A DNA stretch of 51,491 nucleotides from Jejubacter sp036620675 (GCA_036620675.1 JAZHEE010000030.1); one strand, 5' to 3'. Counted from the first letter of the stretch, positions 16,274-25,668 are shown. Numbers and translations are program-made. Notes: a model not told the origin generated them from the sequence alone.

Positions 16274-18436
16274 ATGAAAAAAATCACCAGCGTTTGTCCG
16301 TACTGCGGTGCGGGCTGCAAACTGAAACTGGTTGTGGAAAACAACCGCATCACCCGCGTTGAATCGGCCAATGGCGTCACCAATCAGAATGAACTCTGTC
16401 TGAAGGGCTATTACGGCTGGGACTTCCTTAACGATACCCGGTTGCTGACCCCGCGCCTGAAACAGCCGATGATCCGCTACCGTAAAGGGGGGCCGCTGGA
16501 GCCGGTCACCTGGGACGAAGCCATCCGCTATACCGCAGAGCGCCTGAGCGACATTAAGGCGCGCTACGGCGGTCGGGCCATTATGACCACTGGATCGTCC
16601 CGGGGAACCGGCAACGAAACCAACTACGTGATGCAAAAGTTTGCCCGCGCGGTGCTTAACACCAATAACGTCGATTGCTGCGCCAGAGTTTGCCACGGCC
16701 CCTCGGTAGCCGGTCTTCAGCAGACCCTGGGCAACGGAGCGATGAGCAACGCCATCGCCGATATCGAAAATTCCCGATGCCTGCTGATTTTCGGCTATAA
16801 CTGCGCCGACTCTCACCCCATCGTGGCGCGTCGGGTGCTGAAAGCTAAACAGCGCGGCGCCCGGATTATCGTCTGCGATCCACGCAAAATTGAAACGGCA
16901 CGTATTGCCGATCTGCACCTGCAGCTCAACAACGGCAGCAATATGGCGCTGGTTAACGCCTTTATCCACGTACTGCTGGAAGAGGAGCTTTATGACAGCG
17001 CATGGGTGGCGCGCCATACCGAAGGGCTGGAGGCGCTGCGCGAAACGGTGAAAAACTACGCGCCGGAATCGGTGGAAGGGATTACCGGCGTGCCCGCTAC
17101 GGCGATACGCCAGGCGATGCGCCTCTATTCCGCAGTCCCTTCCGCCACCGTAATGTGGGGGATGGGCGTCACCCAGTTCGCTCAGGCGGTGGATGTGGTC
17201 AAAGGGCTTTCCAGCCTGGCGCTGCTCACCGGCAACCTCGGCCGCGAACACGTGGGCGTTGGCCCGGTGCGTGGCCAGAACAACGTTCAGGGCGCCTGCG
17301 ATATGGGCGTTTTGCCAGACAACTTCCCGGGTTATCAGCGGGTGGACAATCCCCGGGTACGAGAAAAATTCGCCGCCGCATGGGGAATCGATCCGGCCGT
17401 GATGGATGACAAAATCGGGGTACGTATTACCGAGGTTCCTCACCTGGCGCTGGAAGGAAAAATTAAGGCGTACTACATCATGGGGGAAGATCCGCTCCAG
17501 ACCGAAGCCGATCTGGGCCTGGTGCGACGCGGCATCGAGGCCCTGGACCTGCTAATCGTGCAGGATATCTTTATGACCAAAACCGCCGAAAAAGCCGATG
17601 TGCTGCTACCCGCGACTTCCTGGGGCGAGCACGGCGGTATCTTTACCTGTGCCGATAGGGGCTTCCAGCGCTTTGAACAGGCGATAACCCCGCGCGACAA
17701 CGTCCGCCGCGACTGGCAGATCATCAGCCAGATAGCCAGCGCTATGGGCTACCCGATGCGCTACGACAGTAATCAGCAGATCTGGGATGAAATGCGCGAA
17801 CTCTGCCCGCTGTTCTACGGCGCCACCTGGGAGAAAATCGGCGAAATGGGGCATCTGCAGTGGCCCTGCCCGACCATGGAGCATCCCGGGACTCCGTGGC
17901 TGTACCAGGGCGGACGCTTCGATACCCCCAGCGGTAAAGGACAGCTTTATGCTGCGCCATGGCGGCCGCCCGCAGAGCAGCCCGATGCCGACTATCCGCT
18001 GGTGCTCTGTACCGTACGGGAGGTAGGGCACTACTCCTGTCGCTCCATGACCGGAAACTGCGCGGCTCTACAAGCCCTGGCGGACGAACCCGGCTTTGTC
18101 GCGATCCATCCTCAGGATGCCGCCCCACTGGGCATTAAAGATGGCCATCTGGTGCGGGTCGCATCAAGGCGTGGCGTAGTCTTTTCCCGGGCCCGTCTGA
18201 GCGAACGCGTCAACGTCGGCGCGGTATATATGACTTATCAGTGGTGGATAGGCGCCTGCAACGAGCTGACCCAGGACAAGCTGGATCCGGTCTCCTGTAC
18301 CCCAGAAACCAAATACTGCGCCGTCAGGCTTTTGCCCATCGCCGACCAGGCGCAGGCGGAAAGCGACGTGCTTACCGCCTGGAGCGAAATGAAAGCGCGA
18401 CTGCGCGCGGCGGCGGAACCGGCGACGCAGCCATAA
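16274..18436 (+). CDS. Formate dehydrogenase H paralog, cysteine type
   Basis: 720 aa, molybdopterin-dependent FdhH homolog, collinear with the selenoprotein encoded at 21908. It keeps the [4Fe-4S] ligands Cys8, Cys11, Cys15 and Cys42, plus Lys44, His141 and Arg333, all at the E. coli FdhF numbers. Residue 140, selenocysteine in FdhF, is Cys encoded by TGC at 16691-16693 (context CCARVCHGPSVAG). It should therefore be made without selenium, though Cys variants generally turn over more slowly. It sits between hydN and hypF, in an operon with a sigma-54 promoter, so it is expected to be FhlA-controlled like fdhF. The GTG/TTG codons upstream are ignored in favour of ATG at 16274. Partial redundancy with fdhF is inferred, not shown. 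Confidence 0.95.
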   Translation: MKKITSVCPYCGAGCKLKLVVENNRITRVESANGVTNQNELCLKGYYGWDFLNDTRLLTPRLKQPMIRYRKGGPLEPVTWDEAIRYTAERLSDIKARYGGRAIMTTGSSRGTGNETNYVMQKFARAVLNTNNVDCCARVCHGPSVAGLQQTLGNGAMSNAIADIENSRCLLIFGYNCADSHPIVARRVLKAKQRGARIIVCDPRKIETARIADLHLQLNNGSNMALVNAFIHVLLEEELYDSAWVARHTEGLEALRETVKNYAPESVEGITGVPATAIRQAMRLYSAVPSATVMWGMGVTQFAQAVDVVKGLSSLALLTGNLGREHVGVGPVRGQNNVQGACDMGVLPDNFPGYQRVDNPRVREKFAAAWGIDPAVMDDKIGVRITEVPHLALEGKIKAYYIMGEDPLQTEADLGLVRRGIEALDLLIVQDIFMTKTAEKADVLLPATSWGEHGGIFTCADRGFQRFEQAITPRDNVRRDWQIISQIASAMGYPMRYDSNQQIWDEMRELCPLFYGATWEKIGEMGHLQWPCPTMEHPGTPWLYQGGRFDTPSGKGQLYAAPWRPPAEQPDADYPLVLCTVREVGHYSCRSMTGNCAALQALADEPGFVAIHPQDAAPLGIKDGHLVRVASRRGVVFSRARLSERVNVGAVYMTYQWWIGACNELTQDKLDPVSCTPETKYCAVRLLPIADQAQAESDVLTAWSEMKARLRAAAEPATQP

Positions 18437-18449
18437 CAGACGCAAGGTT

Positions 18450-20690
18450 ATGACTCTGACAGGAACGGAAATCCGCATACGCGGAAAAGTACAGGGGGTG
18501 GGTTTCCGCCCCTTCGTCTGGCAACTGGCCCGCCAGCTTGGCCTGCGCGGCAACGTCTGCAATGACGGCGCCGGCGTCGCTATTCGCCTGGCGGATAATC
18601 CGGCGCTGCTGCTGGCTCGTCTGCGCTGCAACTGTCCGCCGCTGGCCCGTATCGACAGCGTGGAAAGCCGCCCCTACCGCTGGCGACGGCTTCCCGGCGA
18701 CTTTCAAATCATTGAGAGCGACGACGGCGCCATGACCACCCATATCGCCCCGGATGCCGCCACCTGTCCCGACTGTTTGCGCGAAATGAACGATCCCGCC
18801 GATCGCCGCTATCGCTACCCCTTCATTAACTGCACCCACTGCGGCCCGCGGCTGACCATTATCCAGGCCATGCCCTACGACCGCGCCGCCACGGCGATGG
18901 CCGGTTTTCCCCTGTGTCCCGACTGCGCCCGCGAATATCGGGATCCCGCTGACAGGCGCTTTCACGCTCAGCCGGTGGCCTGCCCCCATTGCGGCCCGCA
19001 AATACGCTGGCGCGGCGCCGACGGCAGTCATGCCGGGCGAGAAGCGGCGCTCCAGGCGGCGCTTCGCGCGCTACGAGCCGGGCTTATCGTAGCGATTAAG
19101 GGGCTGGGGGGCTTTCATCTGGCCTGCGACGCCACCAGCGAGGCGGCGGTACAGCGCCTGCGTCTGCGCAAAGGTCGCCCGGCCAAACCCCTTGCCGTGA
19201 TGCTGCCCGACGCCCTGTCCGTTAGCGAACCGGTCGCAGCCCTGCTCGCCACCCCAGTAGCGCCCATCGTTCTGGAAGAAAAGCGCTTGCTGCCGACGCT
19301 GTGCGACGGCATCGCGCCCGGCCTGAATCAGGTGGGCGTCATGTTGCCCCCCACGCCGCTGCATCATCTGCTGATGCAGGAGATAAAGCGCCCGCTGGTG
19401 ATGACCTCCGGTAACGCCAGTGGCCGACCGCCCGCGCTGGACAATGACCAGGCGTTAGCCGAACTGGCCGATATCGCCGACGGCTGGCTGCTGCACGACC
19501 GCGCCGTACTGCTGCGCATGGATGATTCGCTACTCCAGCGCGACGGACGAATAGTTCGCCGGGCCAGAGGCTTTGTACCGGACGCTATCGAACTGCCGCC
19601 GGGTTTCTCTGATGCGCCCCCCACCCTGTGCGTCGGCGCCGATCAAAAGAACACCCTGTGCCTGCTGCGCGATCGCCAGGCGGTACTCAGTCAGCATCTT
19701 GGCGATCTCAATGACGATACGGCGCTGTCGCAGTGGCGCCAGGCCCGGGATCGACTGTGTCAGCTTTACGACTTTACGCCTGGCTACGTGGCGGCGGACG
19801 CCCATCCTGACTATCTTAGCGTCCGGCTGGCGCAGGAGAGCGAACTGCCGCTGCTGCGGGTGGGGCATCACCATGCCCATGTCGCCGCCTGCCTGGCGGA
19901 ACACCGCTGGCCGCTGGAAAGCGGCCCGGTTATCGCGCTGGCGCTGGATGGCACCGGCTGGGGCGATGGCCGCCTGTGGGGCGGCGAATGCCTGAAGGTG
20001 GATTACCGCCGCTGCCAGCATCTGGGCGGTCTGCCCGCGGTGGCGCTGCCCGGCGGCGAGCTGGCATCACGCCAGCCGTGGCGTAACCTGCTGGCGCAAC
20101 TCCAGAACTGGATACCTGACTGGCAGCATCTACCAGAGGCGCGCGCGCTACTCTCTCAGCCCTGGCAACCGCTGTTGCGGGCCTGCGAACGCGGCATTAA
20201 CGCGCCGCTGGCGTCGTCCGCCGGTCGGCTGTTCGATGCCGTCGCCGCCGCGCTGGGATGCGCCCCTGAACGGCTGAGTTACGAAAGCGAAGCCGCCTGC
20301 CTGCTCCAGGCGCTGGCGGAACGTCACGGCCCGGTGGCGCATCCGATCACCCTGCCCCATCGCGGTAACCAACTGGATCTGGCGACTTTCTGGCGGCAGT
20401 GGCTGAACTGGCGTGCCGCCCCCGGCGCCCGGGCCTGGGCTTTCCACGACGCGCTGGCTCGCGGACTGGCGATGCTTGCGCGCCATCACGCCCATCAGGC
20501 AGGCCTCGACACCGTGGTCTGCGTCGGTGGCGTCATCCATAACGCGCTTCTGCGCACGCGCCTGGCTTACTGGCTGGGCAGTCTGCGCTGCCTGTTTCCG
20601 GCGCAATTGCCTGCTGGCGATGGCGCCATTGCTTTTGGCCAGGCGGTAATTGCCGCCGCTCATTTTTCTTTACCACAGGATAAATCATGA
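18450..20690 (+). CDS. hypF: Carbamoyltransferase HypF
   Basis: 746 aa (E. coli 750), which makes the carbamoyl precursor of the cyanide ligands from carbamoyl phosphate and ATP and loads it on HypE. Domains in order: acylphosphatase-like (about 1-92, VQGVGFRPFVW), two zinc-finger repeats (CPDCLRE...CTHCGP and CPDCARE...CPHCGP), a YrdC-like domain (about 200-380) and a Kae1-like carbamoyltransferase domain with VGHHHAHVAAC and LALDGTGWGDG. It lies 13 bp after the fdhF paralog. Its stop overlaps the start of the nickel permease. Confidence 0.98.
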   Translation: MTLTGTEIRIRGKVQGVGFRPFVWQLARQLGLRGNVCNDGAGVAIRLADNPALLLARLRCNCPPLARIDSVESRPYRWRRLPGDFQIIESDDGAMTTHIAPDAATCPDCLREMNDPADRRYRYPFINCTHCGPRLTIIQAMPYDRAATAMAGFPLCPDCAREYRDPADRRFHAQPVACPHCGPQIRWRGADGSHAGREAALQAALRALRAGLIVAIKGLGGFHLACDATSEAAVQRLRLRKGRPAKPLAVMLPDALSVSEPVAALLATPVAPIVLEEKRLLPTLCDGIAPGLNQVGVMLPPTPLHHLLMQEIKRPLVMTSGNASGRPPALDNDQALAELADIADGWLLHDRAVLLRMDDSLLQRDGRIVRRARGFVPDAIELPPGFSDAPPTLCVGADQKNTLCLLRDRQAVLSQHLGDLNDDTALSQWRQARDRLCQLYDFTPGYVAADAHPDYLSVRLAQESELPLLRVGHHHAHVAACLAEHRWPLESGPVIALALDGTGWGDGRLWGGECLKVDYRRCQHLGGLPAVALPGGELASRQPWRNLLAQLQNWIPDWQHLPEARALLSQPWQPLLRACERGINAPLASSAGRLFDAVAAALGCAPERLSYESEAACLLQALAERHGPVAHPITLPHRGNQLDLATFWRQWLNWRAAPGARAWAFHDALARGLAMLARHHAHQAGLDTVVCVGGVIHNALLRTRLAYWLGSLRCLFPAQLPAGDGAIAFGQAVIAAAHFSLPQDKS

Positions 20691-21712
20691 TGTTGACCCG
20701 ACTACTGCGTCTTCCCCTTCGCGCCCGTCTGCTGCTGACGGTATTAGTGACGGCGAATCTGGCCGCCTGGGCCTGGGCTATCCAGGCCTTTCACCACAAC
20801 GGCGCGCTGATGGCGGCCAGCCTGCTGGCCTGGTGTTACGGGTTACGCCACGCGGTAGACGCCGACCATATCGCCGCTATCGATAGCGCCACCCGTAAGA
20901 TGATGCAGCAGGGCAGTCAGCCATGGGGCACCGGTGCCTGGTTCTCGCTGGGGCACTCCAGTATCGTGGTGCTGGCGACCCTGGCTATCGCGATTACCGC
21001 CACGGCCTTCCAGCACAATATGGTCTGGCTCCATGAGGTGGGCGGCACCATCGGCACCGCCGTGTCAGCGCTATTTTTGCTGGCCATGGCGCTGGTTAAC
21101 CTGGTGATTCTGCGCAGCGTGTGGCGCGACTTCCGACGCCTGAAACGCGGCGAGTCGCTGGCCGCGAAAGGCGAAACTGACCTGCACGGCGGCGCCATGC
21201 ACTGGCTGTTCCGCCCGGCCTTCCGCCTGGTGAACAAAAGCTGGCATATGTATCTGGTGGGCTTCCTGTTTGGGCTGGGCTTTGATACCGCGACGGAAAT
21301 CGGCGTGCTGGGCATCTCCGCCGCTGGCGCCTCTGGCGGCATGTCCGTATGGTCAATCCTGGTCTTCCCGGCGCTGTTCACCAGCGGTATGGCCCTGGTG
21401 GATACCCTGGACAACATGATTATGGTGGGCGCCTACGGCTGGGCCTTCCATAAGCCCCAGCGCAAGCTTTACTACAACATGACCATCACCGGCAGCTCCG
21501 TGGCCGTGGCGCTGTTTATCGGCGGTCTGGAAGCGCTGGGACTGCTGATGGATAAACTGTCGCTGAGCGGCGGCGTCTGGGATCTGGTGGCAGCGCTCAA
21601 CGAGCGTCTCGCCAATGCCGGATTCGTGGTCGTAGGGCTGTTCATCGTCTGGTGGCTGGTATCGGTGCTGAACTACCGCCGTAAGGGCTACGACGCCCTG
21701 ATCGCACATTAA
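20687..21712 (+). CDS. NiCoT family nickel/cobalt permease
   Basis: 341 aa polytopic inner-membrane protein with about eight hydrophobic helices. NiCoT signatures are present: RHAVDADHIAAID (54-66) in helix II, FSLGHSSIVV, GFDTATEIGVLG and VDTLDNMIMVG. The metal is most likely nickel because the gene overlaps the hypF stop (ATGATG/TGA) and follows hydrogenase maturation genes. Cobalt transport cannot be excluded from sequence. E. coli lacks this gene next to hypF and imports nickel through NikABCDE. The start could be either ATG of the ATGATG at 20687. Confidence 0.93.
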   Translation: MMLTRLLRLPLRARLLLTVLVTANLAAWAWAIQAFHHNGALMAASLLAWCYGLRHAVDADHIAAIDSATRKMMQQGSQPWGTGAWFSLGHSSIVVLATLAIAITATAFQHNMVWLHEVGGTIGTAVSALFLLAMALVNLVILRSVWRDFRRLKRGESLAAKGETDLHGGAMHWLFRPAFRLVNKSWHMYLVGFLFGLGFDTATEIGVLGISAAGASGGMSVWSILVFPALFTSGMALVDTLDNMIMVGAYGWAFHKPQRKLYYNMTITGSSVAVALFIGGLEALGLLMDKLSLSGGVWDLVAALNERLANAGFVVVGLFIVWWLVSVLNYRRKGYDALIAH

Positions 21713-21721
21713 TTTTCCTTG

Positions 21722-21746
21722 CGGCGCGCGCCCGCGCGCCGTTTTT
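21722..21746 (+). terminator. Intrinsic terminator after the nickel permease
   Basis: CGGCGCGCG (21722-21730) pairs with CGCGCGCCG (21733-21741), followed by TTTTT. It separates the hydN operon from the independent fdhF promoter. Confidence 0.8.
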
Positions 21747-21768
21747 GCTCGTCACTTCCCCCCTTTTC

Positions 21769-21790
21769 CGACATGTCATTTTTGTCGACG
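21769..21790. promoter_or_regulatory. FhlA upstream activating site of fdhF
   Basis: CGACATGTCATTTTTGTCGA, close to the reverse complement of the hypA-hycA site (GTGACATGTCATTTCGACAG). It ends about 48 bp upstream of the -24 box. Confidence 0.75.
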
Positions 21791-21837
21791 GCGGACAAAA
21801 CCCCAATTTACTCATTAAATATCAATAAGTTAAAAAA

Positions 21838-21853
21838 TGGCACAGCTTATGCA
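21838..21853 (+). promoter_or_regulatory. Sigma-54 (-24/-12) promoter of fdhF
   Basis: TGGCACAGCTTATGCA with GG at 21839-21840 and GC at 21851-21852, 10 bases apart. It lies about 55 bp upstream of the fdhF start. Confidence 0.9.
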
Positions 21854-21907
21854 TTACGAGGGGGAGACGGTGTCTGCGACACCAGGACTGTTGACCGGAG
21901 CAAAACG

Positions 21908-24055
21908 ATGAAAAAAGTCATCACGGTTTGCCCCTACTGCGCATCGGGTTGCAAAATCAACCTGTGCGTCGATAAGGGCAAAGTCGTTAAAGCCGAGGCC
22001 GCCATGGGAGTAACCAACCAGGGCGATCTCTGTCTGAAAGGCTATTACGGCTGGGATTTTATTAACGATACCCAGATCCTGACCCCGCGCCTGAAAAGCC
22101 CAATGATTCGCCGCAGCCGCGGCGGCAAGCTGGAGGCGGTAAGCTGGGAAGAGGCACTGGACTACGTGGCGGATAAGCTCAGCGCCATTAAAGCCAAATA
22201 TGGCCCGGACGCGATTATGACCACGGGCTCATCGCGCGGTACCGGCAACGAAACCAACTATGTCATGCAGAAGTTCGCGCGGGCCGTTATCGGCACCAAT
22301 AACGTGGACTGCTGCGCTCGCGTCTGACACGGCCCTTCGGTTGCAGGTCTGCACCAGTCGGTCGGTAACGGCGCTATGAGCAACTCCATTGTTGGTATCG
22401 AAAATGCCAGTCTGATCTTCGTTTTCGGCTATAACCCGGCGGATTCCCACCCTATCGTGGCGAACCGCGTGATTAAAGCGAAGCAGAAAGGGGCTAAAAT
22501 TATCGTCTGTGATCCGCGCAAGATCGAAACGGCGCGTATTGCCGATCTCCATCTTCAGCTGCATAACGGATCTAATATCGCGCTGCTGAACGCTATCGGC
22601 CATGTGATCCTGGAAGAGGATCTCTATGACCATGCCTTTGTGGCGTCCAGGACGGAGGGACTTGAGGAATACCGTAAGATCGTCGAGGGCTATACCCCCG
22701 AATCGGTCGAACAAATCACCGGCGTATCGGCTGCCGATATCCGTAAAGCGGCACGCATGTACGCCGCCGCAGAAAACGCCGCCATTTTGTGGGGGATGGG
22801 CGTTACCCAGTTCTACCAGGGGGTGGAAACTGTGCGTTCGCTCACAAGCCTGGCGCTGCTGACCGGCAACCTCGGCAAACCCAGCGCTGGCGTGAACCCG
22901 GTTCGTGGTCAGAATAATGTGCAGGGCGCCTGCGATATGGGGGCGCTGCCCGACACCTATCCAGGCTATCAGTACATTAACGATCCGGCCAATCGCGAGA
23001 AGTTCGCCAGGGCCTGGGGCGTGGATTCCCTGCCCGCTCATACCGGCTACCGCATCAGCGAGTTGCCGCACCGGGTCGCCCACGGCGAAGTTCGCGCCGC
23101 TTACATTATGGGGGAAGATCCGCTCCAGACCGATGCCGAGCTGTCGGCGGTACGTCAGGCGTTCGATGATCTGGAGCTGGTGATAGTTCAGGACATCTTT
23201 ATGACCAAGACCGCCTCCCGGGCCGACGTGATCCTGCCGTCCACCTCCTGGGGCGAACATGAGGGGGTCTACACCGCGGCGGATCGCGGCTTCCAGCGCT
23301 TCTTTAAGGCCGTGGAGCCTAAGTGGGACCTGAAAACCGACTGGCAGATCATCAGTGAAATCGCGACCCGAATGGGTTACCCGATGCACTATGAAAACAC
23401 CAGGGCTATCTGGGATGAACTGCGTCACCTGTGCCCGGATTTCTACGGCGCCACCTACGAAAAAATGGGCGAGCTGGGCTTTATTCAGTGGCCATGCGTG
23501 GATGAGTCCGAAACCGACCAGGGCACCGACTTCCTGTTTGAGGAACGTTTCAGTACTCCGAACGGCCTGGGACAGTTCTTCACCTGCGACTGGGTGCCGC
23601 CCATCGACCGTCTGACCGACGAGTACCCGATGGTACTGTCGACGGTGCGCGAAGTGGGTCACTACTCCTGTCGCTCGATGACCGGCAACTGCGCCGCGCT
23701 GGCGGCGCTGGCCGACGAGCCAGGCTATGCCCAAATCAACGCCGACGATGCCGCACGTCTTGGCATCCGCGACGAAGATCTGATCTGGGTCTGTTCACGC
23801 AAAGGCAAGGTCATCACCCGGGCCCAGGTCAGCGAACGTCCCAATAAGGGCGCGGTCTATATGACCTACCAGTGGTGGATCGGCGCCTGTAACGAACTGG
23901 TCAGCGAAAATCTGAGCCCGGTAACCAAAACGCCGGAATTCAAATACTGCGCCGTACGCGTGGAGCCCATCGCCGATCAGCGCAGCGCCGAACAGTACGT
24001 AATTGAGGAGTACAACAAGCTAAAAGCCCATCTGCGGGAATCCGCACTGGGTTAA
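21908..24055 (+). CDS. fdhF: Formate dehydrogenase H, selenocysteine-containing
   Basis: 715 residues when codon 140 (TGA, 22325-22327) is read as selenocysteine, exactly the E. coli FdhF length. It oxidises formate to CO2 and passes electrons to HycB. The [4Fe-4S] ligands are Cys8, Cys11, Cys15 and Cys42. Lys44, Sec140-His141 and the VRGQNNVQGACDMG motif are conserved. The frame is intact on both sides of the TGA and a SECIS hairpin follows. Read with standard rules it would be split into two truncated genes, which is wrong. It has its own sigma-54 promoter and a strong terminator, so it is monocistronic. Sec insertion needs selABCD, which are not in this window. Confidence 0.98.
22325..22355 (+). 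promoter_or_regulatory. UGA-Sec codon 140 and SECIS hairpin
   Basis: TGA at 22325-22327 is followed by CACGGCCC and the stem-loop GGTTGCAGGTCTGCACC at 22339-22355. It matches the E. coli fdhF SECIS in sequence and distance from the UGA, including the apical AGGTCT loop bound by SelB. Confidence 0.95.
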
Positions 24056-24064
24056 TCCCTCCTG

Positions 24065-24096
24065 CCGCGGTCTGCTTCTGCCAGACCGCGGTTCTT
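24065..24096. terminator. Terminator between fdhF and convergent oxidase gene
   Basis: CCGCGGTCTG (24065-24074) and CAGACCGCGG (24082-24091) form a perfect 10-bp stem with a 7-nt loop, followed by TTCTT. It lies between convergent genes and could work in both directions, better for fdhF. Confidence 0.8.
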
Positions 24097-24098
24097 CC

Positions 24099-25424
24099 CT
24101 AAAACGAATTCATTTTCTGCGGATGGAGCGCGCTGAGCGCGCTGCTCAGAGCGATGCCGCCCCCCGCCAGCCAGCTATCGGGCAGAAACGAGAGCGGGAA
24201 GCGACTGTGGCGAAAGCGCATCAGACGCGCGAAGTCATGATTACGCGCCAGAAGATCGTCGCAGATAGCCTTGCCTATCCGAACGCTCTGCCCTACGCCA
24301 TGTCCGTTCCATCCATGTACCGCATACAGGGGAATGGAGCCGGAGGTTCGGCTGCAAACCGGCATCCCCGAACGGGTGATATCAAACCTGCCGCTCCAGC
24401 ACAGCGCGGCCCGTAGTTGCGGACTCTGGGGAAACACCGCAGTCAGGCGTCGACGAATCCGCTCAGCGGCAGCGTCGCTCCTCAACCTCCGCCCGGTTCC
24501 CAGCCCGCCAAACAGCAGGCGATCGCTACCATATGATCGGTAATAATCAATCTGCGTCCGGGTATCGTATACCGCCAGGCCACCGGGCAGCAGCGCGTGG
24601 GAGCCTTCCGGAATCGGCGTGGTTAGGGCCAGATAGGTATAGAGTGGCAGCGTGACGGCCCGGTGGGCCGGCAGTAGCGTTGGGGTGTCGGCATGAACCG
24701 CCAGTACTACCGCCCGCCGGGCCAGCAGCCGTCCGGAAGGGGTGGTGATGATATAGCCGCGCCTTTCAGGCTCAATCGACAGCGCCGGCGTATGCTCATA
24801 GGTTCTGCCACCCTGCGCCTGATAGCCCTGCCATAGCCCGTACAGCAGCTTCAGCGGCTGAATCTGTCCGCCCAGGGTATCCAGCAACGCGCCATGATAG
24901 CCATGGCCATTGATATAGCGCCTACACTCCCGGGCGTCGATTAACCGCGTGGAATCATCCCCCAGAGCGGCGCGTGCCGCGCTTTCCTGACCAAGCGCCC
25001 GCATATGACCCGGATGCACCGCCGCAGTCAGGTGCCCCGGGCGGTATTCGGCATCAATGCGATATTGTTCCATGAGCGACGCCAGCAGCCCCATGGTTTC
25101 CATGGCGGCAAAGGACCACAGCCAGCGCGCTTCATCGGCAGGAAAGGTCTGCCGAATATCCTTTGCCTTCCAGCGCGCCAGCCCCGGCACCAGTTGGCCG
25201 CCGTTGCGCCCGGATGCGCCCGCCCCCAGGGTCGCTTTTTCCAGCAGCGCGCAGTCGACACCAGACTGCGCCAGATGCAGGGCGGTGGATACGCCCAGCA
25301 GGCCTCCCCCAATAATCGCCACTTCCGTTTCTGTCTCTTCCTCCAGCGGCGCATTGCCGCAACCGGGCAGCAGATCGCAGGCGTAAACGCTGAAATCTGG
25401 CGCTGACGGCGGACGGTACGGCAT
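24099..25424 (-). CDS. FAD-dependent oxidoreductase, DAO/PuuB-like
   Basis: 441 aa flavoprotein of the D-amino-acid oxidase fold. The N-terminal dinucleotide motif is IIGGGLLGVSTALHL (about 37-51), and the second conserved block is LGAGASGRNGGQLVPG, very like gamma-glutamylputrescine oxidase PuuB. A C-terminal VHGWNGHGVGQS segment matches the FAD-contacting end of the family. The likely reaction is oxidative deamination of a primary or secondary amine or amino acid. The substrate is not deducible, and no puu genes are nearby. It has no operon partner. Confidence 0.85.
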   Translation of the reverse strand: MPYRPPSAPDFSVYACDLLPGCGNAPLEEETETEVAIIGGGLLGVSTALHLAQSGVDCALLEKATLGAGASGRNGGQLVPGLARWKAKDIRQTFPADEARWLWSFAAMETMGLLASLMEQYRIDAEYRPGHLTAAVHPGHMRALGQESAARAALGDDSTRLIDARECRRYINGHGYHGALLDTLGGQIQPLKLLYGLWQGYQAQGGRTYEHTPALSIEPERRGYIITTPSGRLLARRAVVLAVHADTPTLLPAHRAVTLPLYTYLALTTPIPEGSHALLPGGLAVYDTRTQIDYYRSYGSDRLLFGGLGTGRRLRSDAAAERIRRRLTAVFPQSPQLRAALCWSGRFDITRSGMPVCSRTSGSIPLYAVHGWNGHGVGQSVRIGKAICDDLLARNHDFARLMRFRHSRFPLSFLPDSWLAGGGIALSSALSALHPQKMNSF

Positions 25425-25668
25425 TAATCCCCCTTAATCCGGAAATCATCAGGAATACTGATAAAAAAATACTAACTGACGGGCACCTGAACGGTAATGA
25501 ATGGATTAAGAATAGTAAAAATGCCGGTTCGCTGCTGGAAAGCCACCAATAACCGGCACCGAGAATGATAAATAATATTGATTTATTCAAAGCCTGCCAG
25601 GTTTCAGAACGTTACGGCGCGGGTCGTTGCCAGCGCCCGGTAGCCTGGTTGGCGCTGACCGTTTCCTG

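Noticed and set aside
22229..23734. 501-residue antisense ORF over fdhF
   Set aside because: Codon-bias shadow of the coding strand; no domain recognisable, no ribosome site. The same applies to long antisense frames over the fdhF paralog, hycE and malP.
22376..24055. Separate formate dehydrogenase gene starting at 22376
   Set aside because: It is the downstream part of fdhF after the Sec codon; both parts are in one frame with a SECIS.
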